A DNA stretch of 64,000 bases from Nonomuraea sp. PA05 (GTDB taxonomy: Bacteria > Actinomycetota > Actinomycetes > Streptosporangiales > Streptosporangiaceae). Below the pieces are notes generated by a model that had not been told where the DNA came from, did no database searches, and saw only the letters and a program-made list of their open reading frames with translations. The stretch covers positions 62,001 to 126,000 of the forward strand of contig NZ_VSEY01000005.1 of assembly GCF_008086045.1 (NCBI RefSeq), read 5' to 3'. The translations under genes and the position numbers were made by a program. Shown piece after piece: positions 51,544 through 61,126 of the stretch (position 1 is its first letter; the number at the start of each line of letters is the position of its first letter).

Positions 51544-52536
51544 ATGACAGCACGCAAGCCGACCATGGCGGACGTCGCCCGGCAGGCGGGTGTGAGCCTC
51601 AAGACCGTCTCCCGCGTGGTCAACCAGGAGCCCCACGTCCGGGCGTCGCTGCAGCAGCGCGTGCAGGCCGCGATCAGCGCGCTCGGCTACCGCCGCAACG
51701 AGGCCGCCGCCCGGCTGGCCAGGGGCGCGACCATGCTGACGCTCGGGCTGGTGATGGAGAACATCTCCAACGAGTTCTACTCGCGCCTGGCCGCCGCCGT
51801 CGAGGCCGCCGCCGCCGACCACGAGGCGCTGGTGGTGTTCGGCTCGTACGAGGAGAGCGCCGACAAGGAACGCATGCTCATCGAGTCCATGTACGCCAGG
51901 GGCGTCGACTCCCTCATCGTCGTCCCCTCCGCGGCCGACCACTCCTGGCTGGCCGAGCACGCCAGCCTCACCACCGTGTTCGTCGACCGGGTGCCGCTCG
52001 GCCTCGACGGGGCCGACGTCGTCCTGCTCGACGACGTGTGGGGCGGCCGCACCGCCACCCGGCACCTGCTCTCCCACGGTCACCGCCGCATCGCGCTGAT
52101 CTCCGACGACGACGGCATCAGCTCCGTGCGCGACCGCGCCACCGGCTACCGCGCCGCCCTCGCCGACGCGGGCGTGCCCGCCGGCGAGGAGCTGGTCGTC
52201 CGTGAGATGTACGACCCGGGCCGGGTGTCCGGCGAGGTCGCCCGGCTGCTCGACCTGCCCTCGCCGCCCACCGCGTTCTTCGCCACCAACAACCGGGCCG
52301 CCATCGGCATCCTCCAGGCGCTGCGCGAGCGGCCAGAGCGGCCCGCGTACGTGGGGTTCGACGATTTCGCGCTGGCCGACGTGTTCAACCCGGGCGTGAC
52401 GGTCGTCCGCTACGACACCGCCCGCCTGGCCCGCGCCGCCGTGGACCTCCTGCTCAACCCGTCACCCGCCGCGCGGCGCATCAAGGTGCCGGTGGAGCTG
52501 GTGCCGCGCGGCTCCGGCGAGCTCCCGCCCGCCTGA
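51544..52536 (+). CDS. LacI-family regulator of the second sugar ABC system
   Basis: 330 residues. HTH PTMADVARQAGVSLKTVSRVVNQEPHV (in parts) and hinge YRRNEAAARLARG; effector domain LTLGLVMENISNEFYSRL, and YVGFDDFALAD near the end. It is divergent from the PLP-enzyme gene; with 11 bp between starts, both messages should be leaderless or nearly so. TGACAGC at its start codon is a possible half operator. Confidence 0.9.
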   Translation: MTARKPTMADVARQAGVSLKTVSRVVNQEPHVRASLQQRVQAAISALGYRRNEAAARLARGATMLTLGLVMENISNEFYSRLAAAVEAAAADHEALVVFGSYEESADKERMLIESMYARGVDSLIVVPSAADHSWLAEHASLTTVFVDRVPLGLDGADVVLLDDVWGGRTATRHLLSHGHRRIALISDDDGISSVRDRATGYRAALADAGVPAGEELVVREMYDPGRVSGEVARLLDLPSPPTAFFATNNRAAIGILQALRERPERPAYVGFDDFALADVFNPGVTVVRYDTARLARAAVDLLLNPSPAARRIKVPVELVPRGSGELPPA

Positions 52537-52605
52537 CCCCCAAAACGTGGTCACGTCTCTTCATGTCCGCGCCTGACCGTCCGCCGGGCCGGGTACGGAT
52601 CGGCC

Positions 52606-53253
52606 ATGCCCGAGGACGCGGAGGAATCGACCGAGGCCATCGACCCGGACGTCTACCTCGACGTGCCCGTGGTCCAGGTGGAGGAGATCACCCTGGACGT
52701 GCAGGACCTGCGGGCCAAGGTGTCGCTCCAGGCCGAGGTGCTCGACCTGCTCAAGCTGAGCGTGGGCGCGGACGTGTTCCTCGGGTCCGTCAACCTCACC
52801 ATCAAGGGCGTCGAGGCGCAGGCGCTGCTGAAGGTGCGGCTGGACAACGTGGCGCGGATCATCGACCGGGTGCTGCAGACCATCGACGACAACCCGCAGA
52901 TCCTGGAGAACCTGACGCGCGGGCTCGGCACGGCCGTGCGGGACATCGGGAGCGGCGCCGGGTACGCCGTCCGGGATGTGGGGGCCGGGGCCGGGTATGC
53001 GGTGCGAGACGTCGGGGCGGGGGCCGCTGGCGCTGTCCGTGACGTCGGTGCAGGGGCCGGTGGAGCTGTCCGTGACGTGGGGACGGGGGCCGGTGCGGCC
53101 GTCCGCGACGTGGGGGCCGCCACCGGCGACGCGGTGCAGGACACCACAGGTCTCGTGCGGGACGTCGGCCCGGTCGTGAACGCGGGCACTGGCGGGCACC
53201 CGCCCCGGCGGCAGCACCACTTCCGCTTCAAGCGCCGTCACGACCACAAGTGA
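52606..53253 (+). CDS. Unknown protein with 11-residue repeats
   Basis: 215 residues, no known family recognised. Residues 12-100 form a conserved-looking part (DPDVYLDVPVVQVEEITLDV, VSLQAEVLDLL, VGADVFLGSVNLTIKGVEAQALLKVRLDNV). Residues 110-175 are six 11-residue units of the form AVRDVGAGAGY; the tail is His/Arg-rich. There is no signal peptide. Eleven-residue repeats suggest a long amphipathic helix, as in LEA-like proteins. The gene overlaps the next small gene by GTGA, and both share a DPDV...VS(L/V)xAE pattern, so they are probably a functional pair. Confidence 0.7.
   Translation: MPEDAEESTEAIDPDVYLDVPVVQVEEITLDVQDLRAKVSLQAEVLDLLKLSVGADVFLGSVNLTIKGVEAQALLKVRLDNVARIIDRVLQTIDDNPQILENLTRGLGTAVRDIGSGAGYAVRDVGAGAGYAVRDVGAGAAGAVRDVGAGAGGAVRDVGTGAGAAVRDVGAATGDAVQDTTGLVRDVGPVVNAGTGGHPPRRQHHFRFKRRHDHK
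52933..53130. repeat. 33-bp in-frame repeat, 6 copies
   Basis: Six 33-bp units encode AVRDxGxGAGx. Third-position differences between copies show the array is not brand new and the amino acid pattern is kept. Confidence 0.85.
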
Positions 53254-53507
53254 GCAGCACCATGCCGAGACCAGAGCACCCCACCGACCCGGACGTCGAG
53301 ATCAGCGCCTCAGTCACCGCCAGGGAGCTCCGCTTCCACGCGCGGCCCGAGGTGTCGGTGCACGCGGAGGCGGGGCCCGGCGGCGAGTGCGCCTGGGGCA
53401 GCGACCGGACGAACCTGCCCGACCAGGTGGAGCCGGACGTCACCTACCGCGACATCCGCATCGACTTCCGCGTGGCGGCCGCACTCGCCGACCCCAAGCA
53501 CCCCTAG
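53250..53507 (+). CDS. Small unknown protein paired with the repeat protein
   Basis: 85 residues from GTG 53250 (ATG 53262 is an alternative). The stretch DPDVEISASVTARELRF and EVSVHAEAGPGG resembles the first 40 residues of the upstream protein (DPDV, alternating hydrophobics, VSxxAE), suggesting a shared small beta-domain. No signal, no TM. The stop overlaps the convergent IMPase-like gene stop by 4 bp (CTAG). Function unknown. Confidence 0.6.
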   Translation: MSSTMPRPEHPTDPDVEISASVTARELRFHARPEVSVHAEAGPGGECAWGSDRTNLPDQVEPDVTYRDIRIDFRVAAALADPKHP

Positions 53508-54475
53508 TGATCTCGTGCGGCCTCGTAGGCGGCGCGCAGGACCGAGGCCAGCTCGTCCGCCAGCTCCGGGCTGGCCCCCACCACCCCGCTCCACCGCCGG
53601 GTCAGGTCGGTGTCCAGCTCCACCGCCCGCCCGAACACGTCCCTGACCGCCCCGCCCGCCGCCTCGGCCAGCACCACGGAGGCGGCGATGTCCACCAGCC
53701 GGTGCGTGTCCGTGGCGGCGTCGGCGAAGGCGTCCGTCGCGCCCTGCGCCACGAGCGCGCCCTCCAGGCAGCTCGTGCTCAGGATGCGCACGCGCGCCAC
53801 CCGCCGCACCACCTCCCACCAGGCGGCGCTGGCGGCGGCGTTGGCCGGGTGCGGGCGCAGGAGGGAGACGGCGGCGCCCGCCAGCTCGCGGCGGCCGCTC
53901 GTGCGCAGCGGCGACGGCACGCCCGCCCACGCCCACCAGCTCCGCCCGGTGTCCAGCCACACGGTCAGCGCCTCGGTGAAGACGCCGTCCTCGGCGACGG
54001 CCGCGGAGAAGGCCGACAGGGGGACGCCGGCGGCGGCGTTGGCCGAGCCGTCCACCGGGTCCATGACGAGGGTGAGCGCCGAGCCGTTGTCCACCCAGCC
54101 GGTCTCCTCGGTGAGGATGTTGACGGGGTGCCGGGACAGGCCGGTGAGGATGGCGTCCTCGACGAGGACGTCGATGCGCATGGTGGGGGTGCCGTCCGCG
54201 CCGTCCGCCACGACGGCGGCCAGGGTGGCGCGGTCGTGCTCGGCGGTGGCGGCGGTGTAGGCGTCCAGCGCGGCCGCAGCGGCGGCGGCCAGGGCAGGAT
54301 GCGCCTCCACAGGCACCCCCACACCCCACCCGCGCACGCTCGACACCTCGGCACCCGCCCCACGTCCGCGCGTCGCACCCGCCGACGGCGAGCGCCCCTC
54401 CGGCGCGGGCGACTCGGGCTGGTGTCTCTCCCCGCCGGTCATCGCCGTCCCCTCTCCGTGCGGCGTCCGCGTCAC
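53504..54475 (-). CDS. Inositol-monophosphatase-family protein at the end of the phn operon
   Basis: 323 residues. IMPase metal motifs: ILTEETGW, LVMDPVDGSANAAAG (DPxDGSxN) and DTHRLVDIAASVVLAEAAGG, the last replacing the usual WDxAAG. The first 55 residues are a disordered Pro/Gly-rich extension; GTG 54475 overlaps the phnM stop (GTGA), though an internal ATG near 54442 is possible. It is translated after phnM, where phnN or phnP often lie. It may dephosphorylate a ribose phosphate of the C-P lyase pathway; that is inference. Confidence 0.8.
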   Translation of the reverse strand: MTRTPHGEGTAMTGGERHQPESPAPEGRSPSAGATRGRGAGAEVSSVRGWGVGVPVEAHPALAAAAAAALDAYTAATAEHDRATLAAVVADGADGTPTMRIDVLVEDAILTGLSRHPVNILTEETGWVDNGSALTLVMDPVDGSANAAAGVPLSAFSAAVAEDGVFTEALTVWLDTGRSWWAWAGVPSPLRTSGRRELAGAAVSLLRPHPANAAASAAWWEVVRRVARVRILSTSCLEGALVAQGATDAFADAATDTHRLVDIAASVVLAEAAGGAVRDVFGRAVELDTDLTRRWSGVVGASPELADELASVLRAAYEAARDH

Positions 54476-55647
54476 TGTCCTACCCCCGCGAGCAACGCGG
54501 AGTCACCCGCCGTGACGGTCATCCGCACGGTCGGCCACCCCCGGTCCACGGTCACCACGGTGAGGTCGCCGCGCTGTCCCTCGGCCAGCGCGCCGCGATC
54601 GGTGAGCCCCGCGACGGCGGCGGGCCCGGAGGTGACCAGGGCGACGGCCCGGGGCAGGGAGACGATCTCGCGGGTGGCGAGGAGGAGCGCCGCCGCCAGG
54701 GGCGCGGAGGGCAGGTAGTCGCTGGACAGCCCGTCCACCAGCCCCTCCGCCACGAGCTCGGCCGCCGACACGTTCCCGGAGTGCGAGCCGCCGCGCAGGA
54801 TGTTCGGCGCCCCCGCCACGACCCGCAGCCCCCGCTCGCGGGCGGCCCGCGCCGCCTCGAAGGTGGTGGGGAACTCGGCGACCGCGACCCCGTTGGCCAC
54901 CGCCACGTCCACCTCCCCGGGCGTCACCGGGTCGTGGGCGAGCAGCCGCGCCCGCCCCTGCGCCGCCAGTTCGGCGAGCCGGCCGAGGGCGATCTCGCGG
55001 TGCCCGATGCGCGCGTCGCGTTCGGCCACCAGCGTCTCGACCCGCCGCTGGGCCTCCTCGGCCGAGATGCCTTCTGTGCCCTCCAGCCAGCGCCGGTAGA
55101 CGGCCGAGTCCCGGTACTGGCCCTGCCCCGGCGTGTGGTCCTCGAAGGAGACGAGCGGCGGCGGCTCCGGCGTACCGGACAGGCAGGAGTCGAGTGCCGT
55201 CAGGCCGTCGGGGTCGCGGGCGTCGAGGCGGTAGAGGATGCGGTGATCGAGCAGCGCGTGGCCGGAGGCGGCGCGCTCGCGGATGGCGGCGTCGAGCCGG
55301 CGCGCCCGCTCGACGGTGCGGCCCTTGCGGTTGTGCGACTCGAACGCCACCCCGTGGAACACCGTGGTGATCCCCGCGGCCCGCACCCGTCCCTCGAAGC
55401 TGGACACCCCGAACCCGACCTCGAACTCGGCGTTCGGACGGGGCCGCAGCTCGGTCTCCAGCCCGTCGGAGTGGGTGTCGACGAGGCCGGGCAGCAGCAG
55501 CGCGCCACGCAGGTCCACGGCCTCGGCGGGCACGGCGCCGGGCCGCGCGGGGCCGACGTGGGTGATCAGGCCGTGCTCGGTGACGACGAGCGCGTCGTCG
55601 ATGACGCGGCCGGGCAGGACGGCCGTGGCGTGCGCCAGCACCTTCAT
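54472..55647 (-). CDS. phnM: PhnM, alkylphosphonate triphosphate diphosphatase
   Basis: 391 residues, amidohydrolase fold. Metal-binding LPGLVDTHSDGLETELRPRP replaces the usual HxH with HSD as in PhnM; GVAFESHNRKGRT, FEDHTPGQGQY, LLAHDPVTPGEV and SDYLPSA also match. It removes diphosphate from alpha-D-ribose 1-methylphosphonate 5-triphosphate to give the 5-phosphate, the PhnJ substrate. ATG 55647 overlaps the phnL stop by ATGA. Confidence 0.93.
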   Translation of the reverse strand: MKVLAHATAVLPGRVIDDALVVTEHGLITHVGPARPGAVPAEAVDLRGALLLPGLVDTHSDGLETELRPRPNAEFEVGFGVSSFEGRVRAAGITTVFHGVAFESHNRKGRTVERARRLDAAIRERAASGHALLDHRILYRLDARDPDGLTALDSCLSGTPEPPPLVSFEDHTPGQGQYRDSAVYRRWLEGTEGISAEEAQRRVETLVAERDARIGHREIALGRLAELAAQGRARLLAHDPVTPGEVDVAVANGVAVAEFPTTFEAARAARERGLRVVAGAPNILRGGSHSGNVSAAELVAEGLVDGLSSDYLPSAPLAAALLLATREIVSLPRAVALVTSGPAAVAGLTDRGALAEGQRGDLTVVTVDRGWPTVRMTVTAGDSALLAGVGQ

Positions 55648-56389
55648 CGGGCAACCTCCAGGTGAGAAGTACGCAGTACGTCGGCGGGCGTCCCGTCAGC
55701 GGACACCAGGCCGTCCGCCAGCACCGCCACCCGGGTGGCGAGCCGTTCGATGGCGTCGAGGTCGTGGAAGACGGACAGCACGGCCACGCCCGCGCCCGTC
55801 AGCCCGGCGATCATGGACAGCACCGCCTCCCTGTTGACCGGGTCGAGCGCGGAGACCGGCTCGTCGAGCAGCAGCAGCCGCGGCGGGGAGATGGTGCCGG
55901 CGGCCAGGTTCACGCGCTGCTTCTGGCCGCCCGACAGGACGGTGGTGTGCATGGCCCACAGGCGCTCGTCGATGCCGAGCCTGCGCAGGGCGTCGGCGGC
56001 GGCGTCGCGGGCGGCGTCCGCGTCCAGGCCGCGGGCGGCGCCGGCGCGGGCGACCACGTCGAGCACGGCCCGCCTCGGCTCGGCGCGCAGGAACTGGGAG
56101 ACGTACCCGAGCTCCCTGCCCCGCAGGTCGGCGACCTGGGCGTCGGGCAGCGCCGCCAGGTCCACGACCTCGCCGGACGAGGTGCGCAGCAGGATCCGCC
56201 CGGCGGTGGGCACGTACGTGCGGTGGACGCAGCGCAGCAGCGACGACTTGCCCGCCCCCGACGAGCCGGCCAGCGCGACGTGCTCGCCGGCGGCCACGTC
56301 GAGGTCCACGCCGCGCAGCGCGCCCACGGTGCGGCCGTCGATGGTGTGCAGGGTGAAGGACTTGACCAGGCCGCGGATCCGGAGGACGT

Positions 56390-56393
<4 letters not shown>
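55644..56393 (-). CDS. phnL: PhnL, ABC-type ATPase of the C-P lyase complex
   Basis: 249 residues. Walker A GSSGAGKSS, signature LSGGQKQRVNLAAG, Walker B LLLLDEPVSALD, and the PhnL-type N-terminus LVKSFTLHTIDGRTVGAL. PhnL with PhnG, H and I forms the protein needed to attach phosphonate to ribose triphosphate. Overlaps both neighbours by ATGA. Confidence 0.93.
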
Positions 56394-57222
<829 letters not shown>

Positions 57223-57226
<4 letters not shown>

Positions 57227-58080
57227 TGATCCTTCTCCCTGTTCCGCGTGCAGAAGTCCGTGTCGCTGCACACCCACGTCACGGACCCGTCCGTCGCCGG
57301 CACCTCCACCAGGTACGACTCCGCGCTCCCGCAGTGCCGGCAGGCCGCACCCGGTGTGTGCTCGACCTCGAACGGGATGTCCTCGAACACCAGCGGCTCC
57401 ACCACGGTGTGCGGCGGCACCGCGTAGATCCGCTTCTCCCTGCCCGCCCCGAACAGCGTCAGGTGCTCCGCCATGTTCAGCTTCGGCACGTCGAACCTGG
57501 GGATCGGCGTGGGCGAGATGAGGTACCGGCCGTTCACCACGCAGGGGTAGCCGGCGGTCTTGGTGACGACGCCGTTGCGCACGACGTCCTCGTACAGGCC
57601 GACCCACATGCGCGAGTAGTCGGCCTCGGCGTGCATCCTGCGCTGCTCGCGCACGTCCCGCTCGACGGCGCGCAGCGGCTCGGGCACCGGCACCTGCAGC
57701 ACGAGCGTCTGGTCGGCGCGCAGCGGCGTCTCGGGGATGCGGTGCCTGGACTGGATCAGGCTCGCCTGCCGCGTGTCCGTCTCCTGCTCGCAGCCGACGT
57801 GGCCGACGACCAGGCGGCGCAGGTTGGCGGCGTTCACGCCGCCGTCCTCGCCCTGGTCGATGACCTTGAGCCGGTCCTCGGGGCCGACCAGGGCCAGCGT
57901 CACCTGGAGGCCGCCTGAGCCCCAGCCGCGCGCGACGGGCATCTCGCGGGAGCCGAACGGCACCTGGTAGCCCGGCACGGCCACGGCGGTGAGCGCGGCC
58001 CTGCGCACCTCGCGCTTGGACAGCTCGTCGAAGATGCCTCTGGGGCCGCCGTCGCCCGCCAGTTCCCTGATCGTGCTCAT
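57223..58080 (-). CDS. phnJ: PhnJ, carbon-phosphorus lyase (radical SAM)
   Basis: 285 residues. The C-terminal cluster CRHCGSAES...CSDTDFC gives four Cys spaced C-x2-C-x20-C-x5-C, close to the PhnJ pattern for the Fe-S cluster and catalytic Cys. QVPFGSREMPVARGWGSGGLQ, RHRIPE and SRMWVGLYEDVVRNG are family features. It breaks the C-P bond of ribosyl phosphonate 5-phosphate, releasing the alkane. ATG 58080 overlaps the phnI stop. Confidence 0.95.
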
Positions 58081-59288
58081 CGGGCACCCGCCTTCCGTAC
58101 CGCGCGCTTGCGGTCGAGCACCGACCTGAAGTCCACGTAGTGGGGCAGCTTGAGGTGCTCCAGGAAGCCGGACGCCTCGATGCCGTCGAGCGTCAGCAGC
58201 ACCTCCTGCTCCAGCCCGGTACGGCCGCCGTCGCGGTGCACCAGCAGGTCCAGGCCCGCCATGGCGATGGCCTTGCGCTCGTTGTGGCCGAAGCACATGC
58301 CGTAGCCGAGGTCGAGGCGGGTGCGGTCCTCCTCGGCGCGGTCGAGGTCGTCGATCGTCTCCACCTCGGTGACGCGCACCTCCGCCACCGTCACCGGATT
58401 GCCCGTCAGGGGGTGGGCGACGCGGACGGGGAGGGCGCCGTGGCGCACCTCGCCGGGGAACTCGTGGTTGTGCCTGCCCGGCTGGAAGGTGTGGGAGTAC
58501 CACAGGTGCACGAGGGCGCCGGTCTCCGCCCTGGCCATCGCGGTCAGGCGGGCCGAGCGGGGGACTCCTGGGCGGATGGGGTCGCGGGTGATGTCGTACG
58601 GGTCGGGGTCGCCGTCCGTGCGCCTTTCCACCAGCAGGTCCATGGAACGGAGGAGGCGGAGCAGGCGCGGCGGCCGTCGCGGGTCCGCACCATCGGCGTC
58701 GCCCTCCGCGCGCGTCTCCCCGCGCCCGCCGCCGTGCGCGCCGTCATGCGCGCCGCCGTGCGCGTCTTCATGCGCGCCGCCGTGCGCGTCTTCATGCGCG
58801 TCGCCGTGCGCGCCGCCGTACCGATGCCCGTGCCCGTGGCCGTGGCCGTTCGCTGCGGGCTCCGTGGCGCGGGCCCTGGCCTGCTCCTCCGGCATGAGGT
58901 CGAGCAGGCGGCCCACGTAGTCGAGCGTCCGGCCGAGGAGCTGGCTGCCGGGCGGGTTGCGGAAGGCGGGCGAGATGCGGCGCGAGATCCGCAGCTCGTC
59001 GGCGTGCACCGGCTCGGAGTAGGCCACCCTGGGCAGCGTCGAGCGGTGCGCCCTGATGAGCTGCGCCGCCTCCTGCACGTCGCCCTCGGCCTGGCGCAGC
59101 GCCCTGGCCGCCAGCTCGGGGGCCCACAGGCCGCCCTCGCCCATGATCCGGTCCACGGCGAGCCGCAGCCGGTCGGTGATCTGGTCGATGCCCAGCCAGT
59201 CGCTGGGGCCTCCGTAGCGGTGGCGTTCGACGAGCTGCTCGGCGGCCAGGATGGCCTCGTGGCCGCCGCTGGCACCTGAGTAACCCAT
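58077..59288 (-). CDS. phnI: PhnI, C-P lyase nucleosidase subunit, with His-rich insert
   Basis: 403 residues, versus about 350-370 usual. The PhnI core is intact: MGYSGASGGHEAI start, RISPAFRNPPGSQLLGRTLDYV, LWYSHTFQPGRHNHEFPGEVR, LDLGYGMCFGHNERKAIAMA and FLEHLKLPHYVDF. Between about 141 and 205 there is an unusual insert: GHGHGHGH followed by AHGD/AHED/AHGG units, 11 His in residues 149-185. It could bind Ni, Zn or Co, or be a neutral expanded loop. One base separates its start from the phnH stop. Confidence 0.92.
   Translation of the reverse strand: MGYSGASGGHEAILAAEQLVERHRYGGPSDWLGIDQITDRLRLAVDRIMGEGGLWAPELAARALRQAEGDVQEAAQLIRAHRSTLPRVAYSEPVHADELRISRRISPAFRNPPGSQLLGRTLDYVGRLLDLMPEEQARARATEPAANGHGHGHGHRYGGAHGDAHEDAHGGAHEDAHGGAHDGAHGGGRGETRAEGDADGADPRRPPRLLRLLRSMDLLVERRTDGDPDPYDITRDPIRPGVPRSARLTAMARAETGALVHLWYSHTFQPGRHNHEFPGEVRHGALPVRVAHPLTGNPVTVAEVRVTEVETIDDLDRAEEDRTRLDLGYGMCFGHNERKAIAMAGLDLLVHRDGGRTGLEQEVLLTLDGIEASGFLEHLKLPHYVDFRSVLDRKRAVRKAGAR
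58725..58847. repeat. Repeat encoding the His-rich insert of PhnI
   Basis: 12- and 24-bp units (such as GCGCGCCGCCGTGCGCGTCTTCAT on the plus strand, shown here only as the unit's nature: GCGCGCCGCCGTGCG plus CGTCTTCAT) encode AHxD/AHGG tetrads. All units are in frame, so length can change without breaking phnI. Confidence 0.8.
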
Positions 59289-59289
59289 G

Positions 59290-59958
59290 TCAGGCTTCTC
59301 CGTTCTCGATCTGGATGCGGGTGCTGCGCGGCAGCCCGGCGACGGTTCCGTCCTGGGCGACGAGGAACGTGTCCACGCCCGCGGGGAAGGCGGCGTTGGC
59401 GGTGGTGAGCGCCTCGAAGACGTCGCGGGGCAGGCCCCCGACCCGCAGCCGCCGCGTGCCCGGCACCCCCGGACCGCTGAGCGTGAGGACGACTCCTCCT
59501 GGAACGTTCCCGCAGTCGTCTCCGGCCAGCGCGGCGACCGCGACCACCAGCCGCGTCCCCAGCTCGGGGTGCATGGCGTCGCCCCTGGTCAGACCGGCGA
59601 TCTCGGCGGCGGTGGGCGGGCGCAGCGCCACCACCATGCGGGCCCGCTCCGGCGGGGCGGGCGGCGCGGACGTCCCCAGGTGCAGGGCGCGCGCCCAGTG
59701 CTCCGCGCCCGGCTCGGTCAGCACGGCGGTCGGCACCTCGACGTCGGCCAGCCCGGCCGCGACGGCCAGCGCCACGGGCCCCTCGCCGCGCCCCTCACCG
59801 CGCCCCCCGCCGGACCCCCCGCCGGCCCCGACGACGTCGAGGGCGCCCGGCCTGGACAGCACGTTGAGCAACACCCGGAAGTCGGCCTGAGCCCGCGCCG
59901 CCGTCGGCGTCACCGCGCGGACGTGGACGCCGATCCCCTGTACGGCGGTGACGGTCAT
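59290..59958 (-). CDS. phnH: PhnH, C-P lyase core subunit
   Basis: 222 residues. PhnH features: ARAQADFRVLLNVLSRPGAL near the N-terminus, ALADVEVPTAVL-like VAAGLADVEVPTAVLT, and GVDTFLVAQDGTVAGLPRSTRI at the end. A Gly/Arg/Glu-rich stretch (GGGSGGGRGEGRGEG, about 47-61) is inserted after the first helix region. ATG 59958 overlaps the phnG stop. Confidence 0.88.
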   Translation of the reverse strand: MTVTAVQGIGVHVRAVTPTAARAQADFRVLLNVLSRPGALDVVGAGGGSGGGRGEGRGEGPVALAVAAGLADVEVPTAVLTEPGAEHWARALHLGTSAPPAPPERARMVVALRPPTAAEIAGLTRGDAMHPELGTRLVVAVAALAGDDCGNVPGGVVLTLSGPGVPGTRRLRVGGLPRDVFEALTTANAAFPAGVDTFLVAQDGTVAGLPRSTRIQIENGEA

Positions 59959-60410
59959 GTCAGCTCCTCGAAGGCCACGCGGGTCATCGACACCTCGGCC
60001 CATTCGGCGGCGTCCTCCCTGGCCCGCCGCTCCGCCACGGCCGCGCACAGGGCGTGCACGTCGTCGGCGGCCGGCAGCCCGGCCTCGGCGGCGGCGTCCA
60101 GGAGGGCGGCGGCGAGGGCGGCCACGCGGTCGTCGCCGCCGCGCATGCACCACCCGGCGGCGCCCGCCACCTCGACGGTGCACGAGGTGACGAGCACCTC
60201 CCCCAGATGGAAGCGTTCCTCGGCGACCGGCTCGCGCACGGTGAGCATCACCATCCCGACCTCGGGCCGGTGCAGCACGGTCGGCTCGCCCAGCTCGCCG
60301 GTGTGGAGCAGGCGCTCGGCGAGCGGCAGCAGTTCCTCTGAGGTCGCGGCGGCCAGCAGCCCGGCGCGTTCCTCCCTGGTGATGACGTTTCCGGTGATGA
60401 CGTTGGTCAA
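59955..60410 (-). CDS. phnG: PhnG, C-P lyase core subunit
   Basis: 151 residues, the normal PhnG length. TREERAGLLAAATSEELLPLAERL, GMVMLTVREPVAEERFHLGEVLVTSCTVEV (in parts) and GGDDRVAALAAALLDAA match PhnG. The start is TTG 60410: GAGGA lies 7 nt upstream, TTGA overlaps the phnF stop, and no in-frame ATG or GTG gives a full-length protein. Confidence 0.9.
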   Translation of the reverse strand: MTNVITGNVITREERAGLLAAATSEELLPLAERLLHTGELGEPTVLHRPEVGMVMLTVREPVAEERFHLGEVLVTSCTVEVAGAAGWCMRGGDDRVAALAAALLDAAAEAGLPAADDVHALCAAVAERRAREDAAEWAEVSMTRVAFEELT

Positions 60411-61126
60411 GGGGTTTCCTCTTCGATCTCGAAGGTGACGTCGAGCACGTCGGGCCGCAGGTAGGTGCGGGCGTACTCGACGTACGGGCCGCCCGCGGCG
60501 CGGTTCACGCTCTCGGCCAGCCAGACGGGGCCGCGGCTGCCGCCGGCCAGGTGCTCGGCGATGCCCTGCGGGGGCACGTCGAGGCTGATCCGGTAGCGGG
60601 CGCGGATGACGGTGAGCCCGTAGCGGCGGCGCAGCACCCTGTGCAGGGAGACCTCGTCGCCCAGCTCCCTGTCCAGGTTCAGCAGGGGGCGCCGGGGCAG
60701 GACGCTGGTGGCGTACGCGGCGACCTCGCCGTTCACGCTGAACACCCGCTCGACCGCCCACACGGCCGCGCCGGGCTGCAGGCGGAGCCTGGCGCGCTCC
60801 TGCTCGACCGCGCGCCTGACGCCGCAGCTCACCAGCCGCGACGCCGGCTCGGCGCCGGCCAGACGCACGGTCTCGCTGAACGAGGGCGGGACGTGCGCGG
60901 AGATCACGTACTCCACGCGTCCGCGCCTGAAGGTGCCGACACCCTGGACGCGGCGCACCAGCAGCCGCCGCTCCAGCTCTTGCAGGGCCGCGCGGGCGGC
61001 GGGCCTGCTGACGTGGAAGCGTTCGGCCAGCACGTGCTCGCTCGGCACCTGCGCGCCCACGGGCACGTGGGCCAGCTCCGCCTCCAGGATGTCGGCCATC
61101 TCCAGGTAGCGCTGCGTGCTTGTCAT
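60407..61126 (-). CDS. phnF: PhnF, GntR/HutC-family regulator of phosphonate genes
   Basis: 239 residues. Winged HTH QVPSEHVLAERFHVSRPAARAALQELERRLLVRRVQGVGTF (in parts) and a HutC/UTRA effector domain (AVWAVERVFSVNGEVAAYATSVLP, YVEYARTYLRPDV). The start ATG 61126 lies inside a perfect 18-bp palindrome, presumed to be its own operator. It is placed between the transporter genes phnDCE and the enzyme genes phnG-M, so it may control the enzyme half separately. Confidence 0.9.
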   Translation of the reverse strand: MTSTQRYLEMADILEAELAHVPVGAQVPSEHVLAERFHVSRPAARAALQELERRLLVRRVQGVGTFRRGRVEYVISAHVPPSFSETVRLAGAEPASRLVSCGVRRAVEQERARLRLQPGAAVWAVERVFSVNGEVAAYATSVLPRRPLLNLDRELGDEVSLHRVLRRRYGLTVIRARYRISLDVPPQGIAEHLAGGSRGPVWLAESVNRAAGGPYVEYARTYLRPDVLDVTFEIEEETP

